Of a DNA stretch of 32,790 bases, positions 10,790-21,580 are shown piece by piece. The position numbers were made by a program, and so were the translations under genes. Source of the DNA: Gnetum montanum. Lineage: Eukaryota > Streptophyta > Gnetopsida > Gnetales > Gnetaceae. Numbering within the stretch: position 1 is the stretch's first letter; each line of letters starts with the position of its first letter. The stretch is from the NCBI GenBank assembly GCA_015680685.1, contig MNCI01022355.1, positions 619,262 to 652,051 on the forward strand. Direction: 5' to 3'. The notes under the pieces were generated by a model. That model saw only the letters and a list, made by a program, of their open reading frames with translations, was not told the origin of the DNA and ran no database searches.

Positions 10790-11730
10790 ATCAAACATCT
10801 TTAACGGTCTCTAGTTGGCATGTTATTCCCTGGATGACCCTCATCTTTTCTATGTCTACCTCAATATATTTTTGTGAAATTAGGTGCCCTAGCACAATGA
10901 ATTCTTGAACCGTGAGATGGATCTTTTTCCAGTTGAGCTGCAAGTTTTTCTTAACACATCTCTTCAATACTTGCTCAAGTTGGTCCAAGGCTTAAAGGTA
11001 GCTCCATAGGTGGAGAAGTCATCCATGAAGACTTTGACATCACTACCAATCTACTATTGAAAGATACTAAAGACCAAGTATTGAAATGTTGCATTAGCAT
11101 TGCACAGAGTGAATGGCATCTTACAATATGAAAAAATCCCCTAGGAACTTGTGAATGTTGTCTTGGCCTAATTTTTAGGTGTAATTTGGATTTGGTTATA
11201 GCCACTATAACCATCCAAGAAGCTATAATAACAATGCCAAAATATGGTGTCTAACACTTAATCTATAAATGATAAAGGAAAGTGATCTTTAAATGTTTCC
11301 ATATTTAATAGCCTGTAGTCAATGCAAACCTGCCATTTTTCACCCTTCTTTGGTACAATTACGAGTGAACTAACCCAATCACTATTTGCAATTGGATCGA
11401 TGAACCCCACCTTAAGGAGTTACTTTAATTCCTCCTTGATAATTTGCTTCAATTTGGGATTTAGCCATCTCTGTGGTTGCTTGCTAGGCTTCATGGCCTT
11501 ATCGGTGTAGATGCAATGTTGGCATATCCTTAAATTGATTCTTGTTAGCTTTGGATATGACCAAGCAAAGGTTGTTGACCATTTTTTCACCACCTTCAAC
11601 AACTTTTCTTTTTGTTTAGGAGAAAGTTTAGCAGTAATTATGATCAGTTTATCATTCTTTAAAAATGCATACTCCATACCAGTTGGTAAATTTTTTAAGT
11701 CTGAAGGCTCCTGCTTGAAGTGATTTGGGA
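10790..11730 (-). pseudogene. pol: E2 reverse transcriptase
   Basis: This copies element RNA into DNA. The N-terminal part is open at 11420-11677 (KLSPKQKEKLLKVVKKW, WLNPKLKQIIKEELK). Then come LVIVPKKGEKWQVCIDYRLLN (split over about 11310-11375), FLDGYSGYNQI near 11190-11222 and the catalytic VFMDDFSTYG near 11010-11033, where the two aspartates are preserved. The thumb and connection part is open at 10791-10988 (KKNLQLNWKKIHL, FIVLGHLIS). At least six stops and shifts break it. The motif set is clearly Ty3/gypsy rather than copia. Confidence 0.92.
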
Positions 11731-11759
11731 TTTCTAGATTTCCCTAACAGGTATCATCA

Positions 11760-12450
11760 TCTTCATCAAAGATTTGGGAATGAACTTGTTCAATTTTGTC
11801 CGAGCCATTAACATATGCACATGTTAAGCTCTCAGTTGGCTCCATGCATATTGTGTTTCTATATGAGTCAATGATTAGCCACTAGGTGCCCTCCTATTTT
11901 ATGGTTGTTGCGTATAGACACCTTTGAATATTGATCTCTTGTGCACATTGATTGCATGCTTTAATGTATGTGATCTTGATTGACCAAATATTTTGCACAT
12001 AATTGCACCCATTATCATTGTACATGATGCATGGAATATTCTTTTTTTCAATATTTCCTAGTTCATTTTCTTTAGATATTTTTAGAGATAGGTTCCTTAT
12101 TCCCATTCTTGCATTGACCATACTTAACCAAGCCCTTTCCATAATGATGGAAAAGTTACTCTTGTAGTTGTCCACCTTAATTACCAAGAAATCAGTAGGA
12201 TAAGACCACCTACAAACTATGGTTATAATGTCCTCTACTAATCCTAGAGGAACAATAATTGACTAATCTACTAATTCTAGATGAATGTTGCTTTTCTTAA
12301 GAGGTGCTAGATTCCAATCCTTGTACATGTCATGGGAGATGAGATTAACTCTAGAACTAGAGTTAAGAAGAGCCTTGAATAGCTCTTCTCTAAAAATTTA
12401 TAGATAAATGAGTGGACTTCCTAGGTCAAATATTTTCATAGGAATATTTC
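11760..12450 (-). pseudogene. pol: E2 aspartic protease region
   Basis: This region would cut the polyprotein. The minus strand reads FKALLNSSSRVNLIS near 12335-12380; in E4 the same place reads HRALLDLGSRVNLIS, so the catalytic DLG of the OTA group has become NSS here and the enzyme would be dead. It is followed by LKKSNIHLEL, PLGLVEDIITIV, and the open part 11894-12187, which includes SNFSIIMERAWLSMVNA and LSLKISKENELG. The frame then runs on into reverse transcriptase. Confidence 0.85.
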
Positions 12451-14960
12451 CAACCTTGATCCAATCAGAAATATCATGTGTTAGCATTACAATGTGGATC
12501 TAAGGTGGCACTTGGTTTGAAGGGCACTTGAAGGTGTTTGATGTAGAGGATGAGGGTGCTAGAGATGCAAGGTGATTAGCTAGACTAGGTTGTGAAGAGG
12601 ATTGCTGGGTAAAAAAAAAGGGTCTTTTCCTTGATTGATTATCCAAACCACTTGGTTGAAAAACTAGTTGTGAGTGTACAACCCTCATAGCATTTCGTTG
12701 TTGCAGCTATGGAGGAATCTCATCATACATGGATGGAGCATGAGGTAACTAGGTTGAAGGTGGAGGTGTATATGTAGAGGGATGTATTTATGGATAAGGA
12801 TATGGGTTTTCCCCTTGAGTATATGGTGAATTTGTTTGATGATACTCTGGAGGGTAATAGTGATGCTAGAATGATATATGACTTGCAGAACTTCTAGGGG
12901 AGATGGGCTACTGAACATAGTACCCATATAGATCTGGTTACCTATAAGGGTACTACTGCCTTGGTTGTGGCATTTCCCATGATTGTGGTTGATACCATTA
13001 TTGGTATTATTTGTACGATTGTAGAGGAGTTCCACTTGGGTAGTAATCTTGTTGCTGTTGGTGGAACTATCGTGGATTGCCTTAAGGATAAAGCAATCAT
13101 CTTGGAGATTGCCTATGTGCTAGGTTAAGATTCAATGCATACAATCTAGAATCTTTTAAGTGTGACATCATAGGGAAAAATCTCTTTGGATGTTCGTATT
13201 GATAGATGCCACATTCAATTTCATCATCAAAGTTAGACTCCATAACTTTCTCTACTAGAGTAGCTTTTCCCTTATCTCTTTGGTAGGCACATTCAACTTC
13301 TTTTCACCTCCTACAATTATGATCACTATTTTTCTCTTTTGATTCTTTAACAATCATCAAAGTGGTTTGAAAGTTTTCATCCAAAGAGTCCCATAACTTT
13401 TCAACCTTGGCCAAAATATTGGAAATATATTTTTGGATGGGCAAGGTCTTTCTGTTCATCACTTCATCAAGTGGTGATTCCTCCTTGTCACAAAATCGAT
13501 CCTCTCTTCTTCTAATGAAGGAGTCCCTATTATATTCTTTAGCACTTTTATTTTTTCATAGCTCACCTTCTTCTTTTGCTACTTGCTTAATTAAATTTTG
13601 GATTTGATGAGCTCTAAGTTCAAACAATCTTCCTTGGGCATACACCCCAAGGGTTCTTCTAGTTTCTACTCTAAGCCCATCTATGATGTGATGAAGTTGT
13701 TTCCTCTGAGATTAACCATGGTTAGGGCATCGATGTAAGAGTGAATAGTATCTACCCATCATAGTATCAAAGGATTCATGTATTCTTTATTTTCAGCCTT
13801 GGATTTTCCTTCTTAGATTAGACACTCTGGAGTACATTTGATATTTGTCATTAAATAGCTCTAGCATGGTACTCCATTTGTGAATAGATTCTAGTTCCAA
13901 AGATTGGTACCACCTTTCAGCTTCCTTGATGAGTGTCCTTGGGAAAAGCTTGAGTTTTTGCCATTCATTTTCTATGTTCTATAAGGCACAGGCATTATGA
14001 AAATCTTGTAGATGTTTTTGCAGATTATAATTATATCCTCCCTTAAATCTTGGGATATTATTCATGTCTATACACTTAATTTGACTATCCTTCAAATGCC
14101 TAGTTGGGATTTTGACTGCCTCTACAATGTTGAGCATACTTCGAGTCTCTAATAAAGGTTCATCAACATCGCTGCATCAATGAAACCAATGATGTTTTTG
14201 GCCACCCTTTCAACTTTGGTGGCCTTCATGATCATTGTTATCTCATTGACCACCTTGATCATGATTTTTTTAATGGTAGCTTCCATGAGAACCGTCAGAT
14301 GAAGAGGAATGTTCAAAATTGGATGAAGAGGATGAAAAGGAAGGTGGACCACCATTGCCATCATAGTATCTTCCATTACTCTTACCTTTATTATGCTCAC
14401 CATCCTTAGATCCTTTGCTATTGTGATGCTTACCCAAGTCCCTACCTTGACTATCAATTTTTCCTGAATTTAATTTAGGGATAGTGGATCACAGGTTCAG
14501 GTTTACATCCTCATTACTAGTATCAGGGGGTGAAGAATCTTCATGTTAAGAACCTTCAGTAGGAGGATCCTCAGAGTCATCTTGTGTTAGTAGGAATAAG
14601 GGATTAGTGTAATGTTTTCCCTTTGTAGCTTCATGAAGTTTCTCCTGATGTTGATCTTATTTACATTGTATTTCATTGGGATGGTAGTTTCAAGTGTCAT
14701 ATCCACAACAACGTATTGTTCATGAAGATCTGCTATGCCCAACTTCTTAAGGATCTTGAATAGCATCCTAGGGATAGATCAATTGAGGGGCAAGATGAAA
14801 TTACCCTTCATATCATGCCATTACAACTGTTCATCCTGATGTAGGATGAAGGTGAAGTTCAGCACAAACACATTTAGATGAGTGTATACCACCTTACATT
14901 TTTATGGGATTGGTGGTTTGGTATGTTCGTGCTTGTATAATTTTATGTATAGTGGAAATG
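12450..14960 (-). pseudogene. gag: E2 gag
   Basis: This is the structural polyprotein, broken by many stops. The N-terminal block NFTFILHQDEQL lies near 14840-14875 and recurs in E3 and E4. A basic, histidine- and serine-rich linker follows (about 14150-14460). The core gag domain is at about 13790-14060: MNNIPRF, NIENEW, EAESWYQSLELESIHKWST and LELFNDKYQMYSRVSNLRR, with the spaced W-F-WY-W-F-Y residues of plant gag. A charged region and the knuckle-like ECGIYQYEHPKRFF near 13190-13220 come next, then a proline/tyrosine-rich end toward 12500. Start and end are set by comparison with E4. Confidence 0.85.
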
Positions 14961-15036
14961 ATTTGACCTTGAGGTTCATACAATGATATTAATGGTATTT
15001 ACTTAAACCTAAACAGTGCATGTTCCACAAACAATG

Positions 15037-15054
15037 TCCCTGGCAATGGTACCA
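15037..15054 (-). other. E2 primer-binding site, tRNA-Asp type
   Basis: The plus strand reads TCCCTGGCAATGGTACCA. This differs at four positions from the 3' end of plant tRNA-Asp (TCCCCGGCAACGGCGCCA, from memory of the family). One base separates it from the LTR at 15056. It primes minus-strand synthesis and fixes the element as minus-strand. Confidence 0.85.
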
Positions 15055-15055
15055 A

Positions 15056-15990
15056 TGATGAATGGCAAGGTACCCCTATGTCTAACCATACAAATCACAA
15101 AGCATTCACAAGCGATCTAGTTAATTCTTCAGACTTTATTATTTCTAATGCATTAGTCCTTTAGGAAGTGAATCTAGCCTTAAGGTCAATCGTTGTCTTC
15201 TCAATTACACTTGTGATGTTCATTGGTATGGTTAAGTGTAATTGAGGCATCCAATTTTTATCATTTTTTGTTTTATATTTTGGTGCTCAAAATGTGGATA
15301 AAAGAAATTTAATTAACTAAACTAAATTAACTAATCAACTAGCATTTAATTATCCCTAGCATAAGCATTTGATTCCACTTTCCTTACATGTCATAAACCC
15401 GCATATCCATTGCTAGGTGACCAAGCACTATGCTACTGGGTGTACCAAGCAATAACATTATTGGGATTACCAAGAAAATACGTGTTATGCTCAAAGTGGT
15501 CATACTTATGTGTGTAATCTATCTAGATTAATTGCTTCATTAATGTAATAATTGAAAAATATTTAATAACTAATAAAAAATATTTAATAAATAATTAAAA
15601 ACATTGAATGCATAAATGAAATAGCTAATCTATCCAAACTACTGCAAGGTTTATCAGAAAGCTCATCTTTATTGTCGCATACATTGTCGTGCTTAGGTAC
15701 AACAATGCTTGAATAAAGATCTATACACTCAATGACTCCTATTGCAGGCACATAGGGAAAAATTCTATCTCTTAAATGGAAAAACTACAAGAGTTCCATT
15801 ACAACTACAATCTCTACTTTCTATAAATGTGGTTACACACATGTATTTATAGCCAACTATAGGCACTATGTCAATGAGGCCACATGGATGCATGATATGA
15901 TGCATCAACTACGCCTTGTTAATGAGGCCTAGATGATGAGGTTGCTTCAATGAGGTCTCATTGACGTAGTCAACAGAACGTGACTCATCA
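15056..15990 (-). repeat. E2 5' LTR, complete (935 bp)
   Basis: It runs from TGATGAATGG next to the PBS to the terminal CTCATCA. It shares long blocks with 2864-3629, and in rearranged form with the LTRs of E1, E4 and E5 (for example CCAAGCAATAA and TTGGGATTACCAAG). On the minus strand it starts with U3, holding short inverted GTTGATGAGGCC-like words, then the TATA box, then R/U5. Confidence 0.9.
15844..15851 (-). promoter_or_regulatory. TATA box of E2 5' LTR
   Basis: The minus strand reads TATAAATA, about 140 bp inside the LTR start. It is the likely Pol II promoter for E2 genomic RNA. It is conserved in position in all LTRs of the window. Confidence 0.65.
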
Positions 15991-16184
15991 AGGTACAACA
16001 CACTTTACAATGAAAAATGATGATATAATGAACAACAACAAAGATTACAATGATGAACAAATGATTTGACATAAGATTTTTTTCATTTTCCAATGCCAAT
16101 GATGTCTTCTTATAGCTACCATGTTTCTAAATCCATTTTGGAACTCGTGTAACGACTAGGGAATGGTTACTAACATCATGGAAG

Positions 16185-16460
16185 ACATATTCTTCATGCT
16201 TGAGACATCTTTCTATATTTGCCTTCAATTCTAGGAAGATGTCTTTGTCTAGGAAAGACGTCTCTCTGAAATATCCATTCTGGAAGACATCTTTTTCTAA
16301 AGAAAGATATCTTTCTGCAAATTACTAGTATTCTATGAAGATGTCTTTGTCTAGGAAAAAACATCTTTTTCTGATGAAAGATGTTTGCTATTTTGCAGAG
16401 ACATCTTTGAATATAATACCTATTAGAAAGACATCTTTGGTATGGGAAGTAGGTCTCTTC
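16185..16460. repeat. Degenerate palindromic AGACATCTTT repeats
   Basis: The words AAGATGTCTTT, AGACATCTTT, AAAGACGTCT and AAAGATGTTT recur in alternating orientation about every 20-45 bp. Examples are GAAGATGTCTTTGTCTAGGA at about 16232 and again at about 16336. Adjacent copies can pair to form small hairpins. The 92-codon open frame on the minus strand here (16194-16472) is made of these repeats and is not a gene. Confidence 0.7.
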
Positions 16461-18333
16461 TATAGGGGCCAAAAATGAAACTTCTTATTTTGATGTTGGG
16501 AGCCTCTAGGTGCCTTCAAACAAGTCTCCATAGATATTATAATCACCTAGACTCATCAAAATGAGACAAAAACACTCCAAAACATGCCAAAAAATCTAGG
16601 AATCATCCTCAACAAAAATAGATATAATTTGCTTGAATTCTTTATATTCATCCATGCTCCCTTGAGTTCTTGTAATCTCAAATATGCTTGTGGGTCCTTG
16701 AGTCCTTTTCTCTTGCTCAATCTTGTCCTGTAAGCACAATAATCACAGACATGTACACAAACCTATCTTCATTTTTCTTAACATGTTGACATACCAAAAC
16801 CAAAAGATCCACACTTAATTCTACCTTTGAAGGTCTTTTTATAGTGATCTTAGGGTAGTTACAATAATCATGAGAAGTTAAGGGTATTGCAAATATATAG
16901 GGGATTGATTTATAACCACCCTAGAAGTTGTAACTTTCATGAGAAATTTAAGCCATAGTTGGCAAGTGTATCATGAGAAATTACAAATATCAAGGAGAAA
17001 AAAATATAACTTCCTATTGTTATTACTTTTATGAAAATTTTCTTTTCTCGTAAAAAAGTTATATTTCTCACATGTTCATAAATGCTTCTTTCTTAATCCA
17101 TAAACCTTATCCCCTTAAAAATTTTGCACTATATATAAAAAAATTATTATTAAGTCCTCATAGCCTTAAGAGTGCATGCATCTACACATTTATGTGAGAT
17201 GTGTAAATAATGTAAGGGATGTACATTTGCTATGGCAATTGTAAAATTTAAGGGTAGTGGTTTCACTAAAGCCATAGATGTTAGCATCAATTCTAACTTG
17301 ATCTAGCTAGGGAAGGCCACACATTTTCTTGTTGTTGCAGTCAAGGTTGCTGAACATATTGTAGCAAGAACCTCAATTATAGAGGTCCAAAATAGCATAA
17401 CTGGAAGCAACCTTGGCCTAGATTAGATTTTCCTATCTACTCTATCTTTTTACCTTGTGTAAGAACCTCTGATTGTCTAGAAAATCCATGTTCTTGGCCT
17501 TTATTTTTCTATTTTCCTTCCTTTTTGTAGCATTTCTATCTATTTTTCCTATGGCTACTCTTTGATGAAATAGGACACCATAGCAAACCATACACTTTAA
17601 TTATTTTTTTTAAAAAAAATTTCATTATTTTGATTTAAGTTTGGGTTTGTGTATGCAGGGCTACATTGGGATGTTGTAGTAGGCCAATGATTTTGCCTAA
17701 TTTTTCATTATAATTTACACATGTATAGGCTGTGAAATTTTTCTTCTTGTTTTCATTTTTTTATTACTAAATCAACAAACAAGTTTGAAGATTTTTGGGC
17801 CTTGATTTTAGTTTCTTCCTTAGAAATGAATTTGCATTATTACTGATGACTTGTCTTGCCTTCAATCATAAAAGATACAAATACTCATGATGCATTGATA
17901 ATCTGTAAAGTTGAAAACCAACAACCAAGGACTCTTGAAATTTTCTTATGTTAATGCTAATGGATGAAATATATTGTTTTATTATTACAATACTCCTTTG
18001 CATGGCACAAGTAATTGGCTATAATCACAACAACAATGTCTACTCTAGAATCATGTGATTTGAACTTGCAGTCAAAAGTTTGTAGGGTTTTAAGGATACC
18101 AAGTATGTTTTTGGATGTGAGCTACATTATGAATATTTAGTAAACATAATTCTCATATCACAATATATCTTATAAAAATGGTAATATAATCAAAAGCCCT
18201 TATTGATGAATTACCAAAGCTTTCCCAAGTCCAATAACCTCCCTCTCACATTGAGGGCACATTTTGCCACTACTTCATAAAATGGTCTTATGTGATAATT
18301 TTTGTAATGAAACTTCATCCATTTATATATGAC

Positions 18334-18366
18334 TCAAGGATGATTCTTTAGTCAGTTTTGGTGGTA
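18334..18366 (+). other. E1 pre-LTR block and polypurine tract
   Basis: CTCAAGGATGATTCTTTAG followed by TTTTGGTGGTA directly before TGATGAGAC. It is the plus-strand equivalent of the blocks beside the E2, E4 and E5 3' LTRs. It shows that the next LTR is a 3' LTR of a plus-strand element. Confidence 0.75.
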
Positions 18367-19352
18367 TGATGAGACATGATATGTTGGGAAACTTTGTCAA
18401 TGCATCCTTGTTAACACATATGTATGGATGAAAATGTGTTGATGCATTAATGGGTAACGCATCTTAGATGTATTGACATAGCCCCCGTCGACACATCCCC
18501 ATCGACACATCCTCGTCAATGCAACCAAATGTGTTAACACATCCCCATTGCTGTAGTTAAATGTGTTAATTCCATTCTTATCAATGCAATTCTTGTATTT
18601 TCCTATAAATATGCAAGCATCCACTGCATGTTTGGCACCATTTAGTCAATAGTGTAGCTAGACTCTTGCAATTTTCTACTGTAATTCTAGCAAATAGTCA
18701 GTGAGTGCTTGTAGTGTGGATTTGAGTTAATTGTATGATATCTTTTTTGAGTGGCATTGTACCTAGACACATTCCATGAATGACAATAAGATCGAGATTA
18801 ATTACTATTCATTACAATATTTTGACTTAGAATCGATTTATTTTCAATGCAATTTATTTTCTATGTTCTTAGTTAATATTTACATTTTCATGCATGTTAA
18901 TTAATTGATGGAATGAGCATGACTAGTTTCGAGCATAAACACGTATTTGCTTGGTAATCCCAACAATGTTATTGCTTGGTTTTCCTAGTAGGATAACACT
19001 TGGTAATCCCAGTAATGGGTATGTGAGTTCAAGATGTGTACGATAACTTGGGAACATACACTCATTGCCTTTATGATAGTTTAGGATTTATCTTCTTGTT
19101 ATTAATTATATTAAATAATTAATTTCATACTTTCACATAGCCTTAGCCACCCAACATCAATAATCATATGCCTCACTTTGGACAAAACCATATGTGATAA
19201 AACTACCACTAGTCCAAGTGAGAAGACAATGACCTACGATCAATGCTTAATAATCTAGATACCACATTAGTCCCATCCATGAAATCGATCAGATTGCATG
19301 TGAATGCTTGTTATTCATGTGGTTGGGCATAGGTGGTACTTGCTGCTCATCA
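18367..19352 (+). repeat. E1 3' LTR, complete (986 bp), inverted relative to the others
   Basis: It begins TGATGAGACATGATATG and ends GGTACTTGCTGCTCATCA, the mirror of GGTACCTTGCCACTCATCA in its relatives. The middle (18935-19030) reads GCTTGGTAATCCCAACAATG, the reverse complement of the CCAAGCAATAA / GGGATTACCAAG blocks in E2. U3 carries repeated CGACACATCC and AATGTGTTAA words (18440-18560). The five bases after it are ATCAT; the partner duplication would lie outside the window. Confidence 0.85.
18604..18611 (+). promoter_or_regulatory. TATA box of E1 3' LTR
   Basis: TATAAATA on the plus strand, immediately after the repeated words of U3. It sits at the position equivalent to the boxes in the E2, E4 and E5 LTRs. 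Confidence 0.6.
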
Positions 19353-20259
19353 ATCATTAAGCACACATGTCAGTAAGAGAATTAGGATAACATAGCGCCT
19401 TGCTAGCTATACATGATGCCTTGACTACATATTAAGAATCATTACTGCTTCTTTCTATAATTCTCCCACTTACTTGTCTAGTTATCTTTTGAATTCTAGT
19501 ACTCCTTTCTTTGGTTTGTAATTGTATCCATTTGTGGTACATTCCTTATTATCATTTGATGAAGAAGCAACGTTTGCCTATGATTATCTAGATTTAATTT
19601 TATTTTCTAATAAACCTTTTTTTTCTACACATAATATATCTTTCCTACATATTTCATTTTGCACAATGATAACAAAATTATATCATGCATATACTATTTC
19701 CTTGTCCACATCTACTTCACTTCTAACTACTATTCCATGTAATATTTTTGCTTAATTCTAACTTATGTTTGACACAAACATGACCTAGATTATTAGACTT
19801 TTCTAATGATCTATAAGTCCCCTTTTAATTTGAAGAGATATTCTTTGAACCATTCAGTTGCAAGATGATGTTTGACTTATTTTGCATAAGGTTGTTAGGA
19901 ATTCAATTACAATGATTCTTACCATAACATCTTTTTGGTACTAGAAAGAGGGTTGATTCATTAAAAATTAATGTCATTTATAGAATTTTCTTACCAGTAA
20001 AACTTTTGTCCTCTTTTATGCACTATGTTAAAATTTTCAACATTAAATCATTTCTTCTGCTACACTTACATGTTGCTTAAACTCATACTTTCTGATATTA
20101 TCTTCTAAGTGCCAATTTTGTTTGTAGGAAAGCCAAAGCTTTGAAAACATTCCTATGTAATCATAATGACTTCTAAAAGAAAAATTCATAGCATGACATC
20201 TTCTTCCAATTTTGATTTCTTCAAACTTCAAAGACTTGGAGAGTATGATGTCAACTTTC
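19353..20259 (-). other. E3 interior, unresolved
   Basis: This AT-rich DNA lies between the E1 LTR and the recognisable E3 gag piece. A 62-codon open frame on the minus strand (20043-20231: FEEIKIGRRCHAMNFSF, WHLEDNIRKYEF) could be further E3 coding sequence, but I cannot align it to E2 or E4 gag. The plus-strand open frame at 19522-19755 is low-complexity in composition and is not supported. No RNA gene or clear repeat is seen. Confidence 0.4.
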
Positions 20260-20573
20260 TCTCATTATATGGTCCCTTAACTCTTCTTTTCTAGGTCTGT
20301 TTAAGGTATTAGGCCTTAGGTCCCTTCTTGTTTTGAGGTTTCTTCCATCTTTTCTAGGAGTCTCTACTAAGGCTAAATGTAGCTTTTGTTGCAAAGGATC
20401 TTCAATTTATAAAATAGGTGGTTGAGAATTGGATCAATGATAGATAGTTCTCTCAACTTCATATTTCATATCTTCCTTCTCTAAGAGTAATATCACTTTA
20501 GGTGCACATTTTCCTTTCTCTTTTTCATACCTTGCTTCCATAACAACATTCATTTTAGCTTGGACTTTGGTTG
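20260..20573 (-). pseudogene. gag: E3 gag, second piece (left of E4 insertion)
   Basis: The minus strand reads STKVQAKMNVVMEARYEKEK, then GKCAPKVILLLEKEDMK. This lines up with E4 gag STNAQRMRDLRQEIQHALLK, GKVPHVLSEIGDEE (about 26360-26450). It is the direct continuation of the E3 piece at 27890-28203. When E4 and one ACTGA copy are removed the two pieces join in the same frame. Beyond residue 50 it weakens (IEDPLQQKLHLALVETPRKD) with stops. Confidence 0.75.
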
Positions 20574-20578
20574 ACTGA
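20574..20578. repeat. Target-site duplication of E4, left copy (ACTGA)
   Basis: ACTGA directly left of the LTR start TGATGAGTGG at 20579. An identical copy follows the other LTR at 27885-27889. Five base pairs is the usual duplication for Ty3/gypsy integrase. Confidence 0.9.
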
Positions 20579-21528
20579 TGATGAGTGGCAAGGTACCCCA
20601 TACTCAATCATACGAAATGAGTGTAGCATGCGTGATTTGGTTGAACTCCACAGACTAAATGCCTACATGCCCCATGGAACACTTGGGTTAATCATTCATT
20701 GTCTTCCCAGACTTACTTATAGTTGTCACGGTGTCTGGTTAAGTAAGTCCGAGGTATATGATTTTTATAGTCTTTTCGGGTTTTATGTCTTCTATGCTAA
20801 AGAGTGAAGGGTTGAGAAACTAACTAACTCTAACTAAGGACCTAAGTGTAAGTTAACTAGCATCAGCATCCGTTCCAACTTACCGTACACACCCTGAACT
20901 ATGCAACTGTGGCTACTAAATGCTAATCGTTACTGGGATCACCACACGTAATGCACATGCTCGAAGTGGTCATACTGAGGAACTTAACTAGCCTAAACGT
21001 GATGAGCAGCTAATTCCTTGACTAGTCGTACACATCCATAGATGCTTGTAATCAAGTCATACTCATCCCGCATTCTAGGAGTTGAGGGTGAGAGAGACTA
21101 ATTGCGATGAGCAGCCGATTGCTTGATTAGCTGTACACATTCGTCAATGCTCGTAATCAAGTTGTACTCATGCCACGCTAATGCAGGTAATAAATAATAG
21201 GTAAGAAATAATAGGTAATAAATCCTATTCCATGCACTGCAAGGTTTATCCACAAAGCTCGTCTTTATTACCGTACACAACTTGTGTTCAGGTACAAAGC
21301 TGCTCGAATAAAGATTGGTTCACTTGGGGACTCCTATTGCGGGCACATGGAAAATATTCTATCTCTAGAGTGATCAAATTACCATAGTTTCCCTACTTTA
21401 ATCCTAGGATGGAAAATAAGGGGAGTGCCACCTCTTATTTATAGATTTGGCGATGAACCGCGATATCGCGTACGTGACATTGCAGGGGACGACGCGATAT
21501 CACGACTTGTGCATATCGCGTCTCATCA
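20579..21528 (-). repeat. E4 3' LTR (950 bp)
   Basis: TGATGAGTGG to GCGTCTCATCA. It is nearly identical to 26913-27884 over long blocks. Most differences I can see are C/T or G/A changes, and they cluster in the first 65 bp. U3 holds CGCGATATCGCG and related words at 21455-21520. Confidence 0.93.
21436..21443 (-). promoter_or_regulatory. TATA box of E4 3' LTR
   Basis: The minus strand reads TATAAATA within a conserved CTATAAATAAGAGG block shared with the E4 5' LTR and E5. It lies just downstream of the palindromic U3 words. Confidence 0.65.
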
Positions 21529-21580
21529 TACACCCATGATTGAATGAAGACTCATCCTCGAGTTCCTTACAATAATATTG
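21529..21580 (-). other. E4 polypurine tract and conserved pre-LTR block
   Basis: The minus strand reads AACTCGAGGATGAGTCTTCA, then ATCATGGGTGTA directly before TGATGAG. The tract is interrupted compared with CGTGGGGGTA in E5, probably by later mutation. Confidence 0.7.

Larger units (their letters stand above)
2862..15990 (-). mobile_element. E2: full-pol Ty3/gypsy (OTA-like) retrotransposon, decayed
   Basis: This minus-strand element of about 13.1 kb has, read right to left, a 5' LTR (15056-15990), a tRNA-Asp PBS, gag, protease, reverse transcriptase, RNase H, integrase, a non-coding spacer, a long extra reading frame, a purine tract and a 3' LTR (2862-3629). Domain order RT-RH-INT is that of Ty3/gypsy. 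The tRNA-Asp PBS and the long extra frame after integrase fit the plant Athila/Tat group. Every frame contains stops and shifts, so it is dead. The 3' LTR lacks about 170 bp at its outer end, so no target duplication can be checked. The five bases after the right LTR are AGGTA. Confidence 0.85.
15991..18366 (+). mobile_element. Probable continuation of E1 interior (no gene)
   Basis: About 2.4 kb between the E2 5' LTR and a plus-strand 3' LTR. Only its right end is certain: 18334-18366 reads CTCAAGGATGATTCTTTAG then a GTGGTA tract, the conserved pre-LTR block in plus orientation. A coding-like fragment, VAVKVAEHIVARTSIIEVQN, lies near 17330-17390, but I cannot identify it. Because E1 at 1-2861 is also plus-strand and ends where E2 begins, the simplest reading is one element split by E2. 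That is inference; the missing E2 end prevents a target-duplication test. Confidence 0.5.

Noticed and set aside
16194-16472. A 92-codon minus-strand protein rich in arginine and cysteine
   Set aside because: It is a translation of the AGACATCTTT repeats, with no independent coding evidence.
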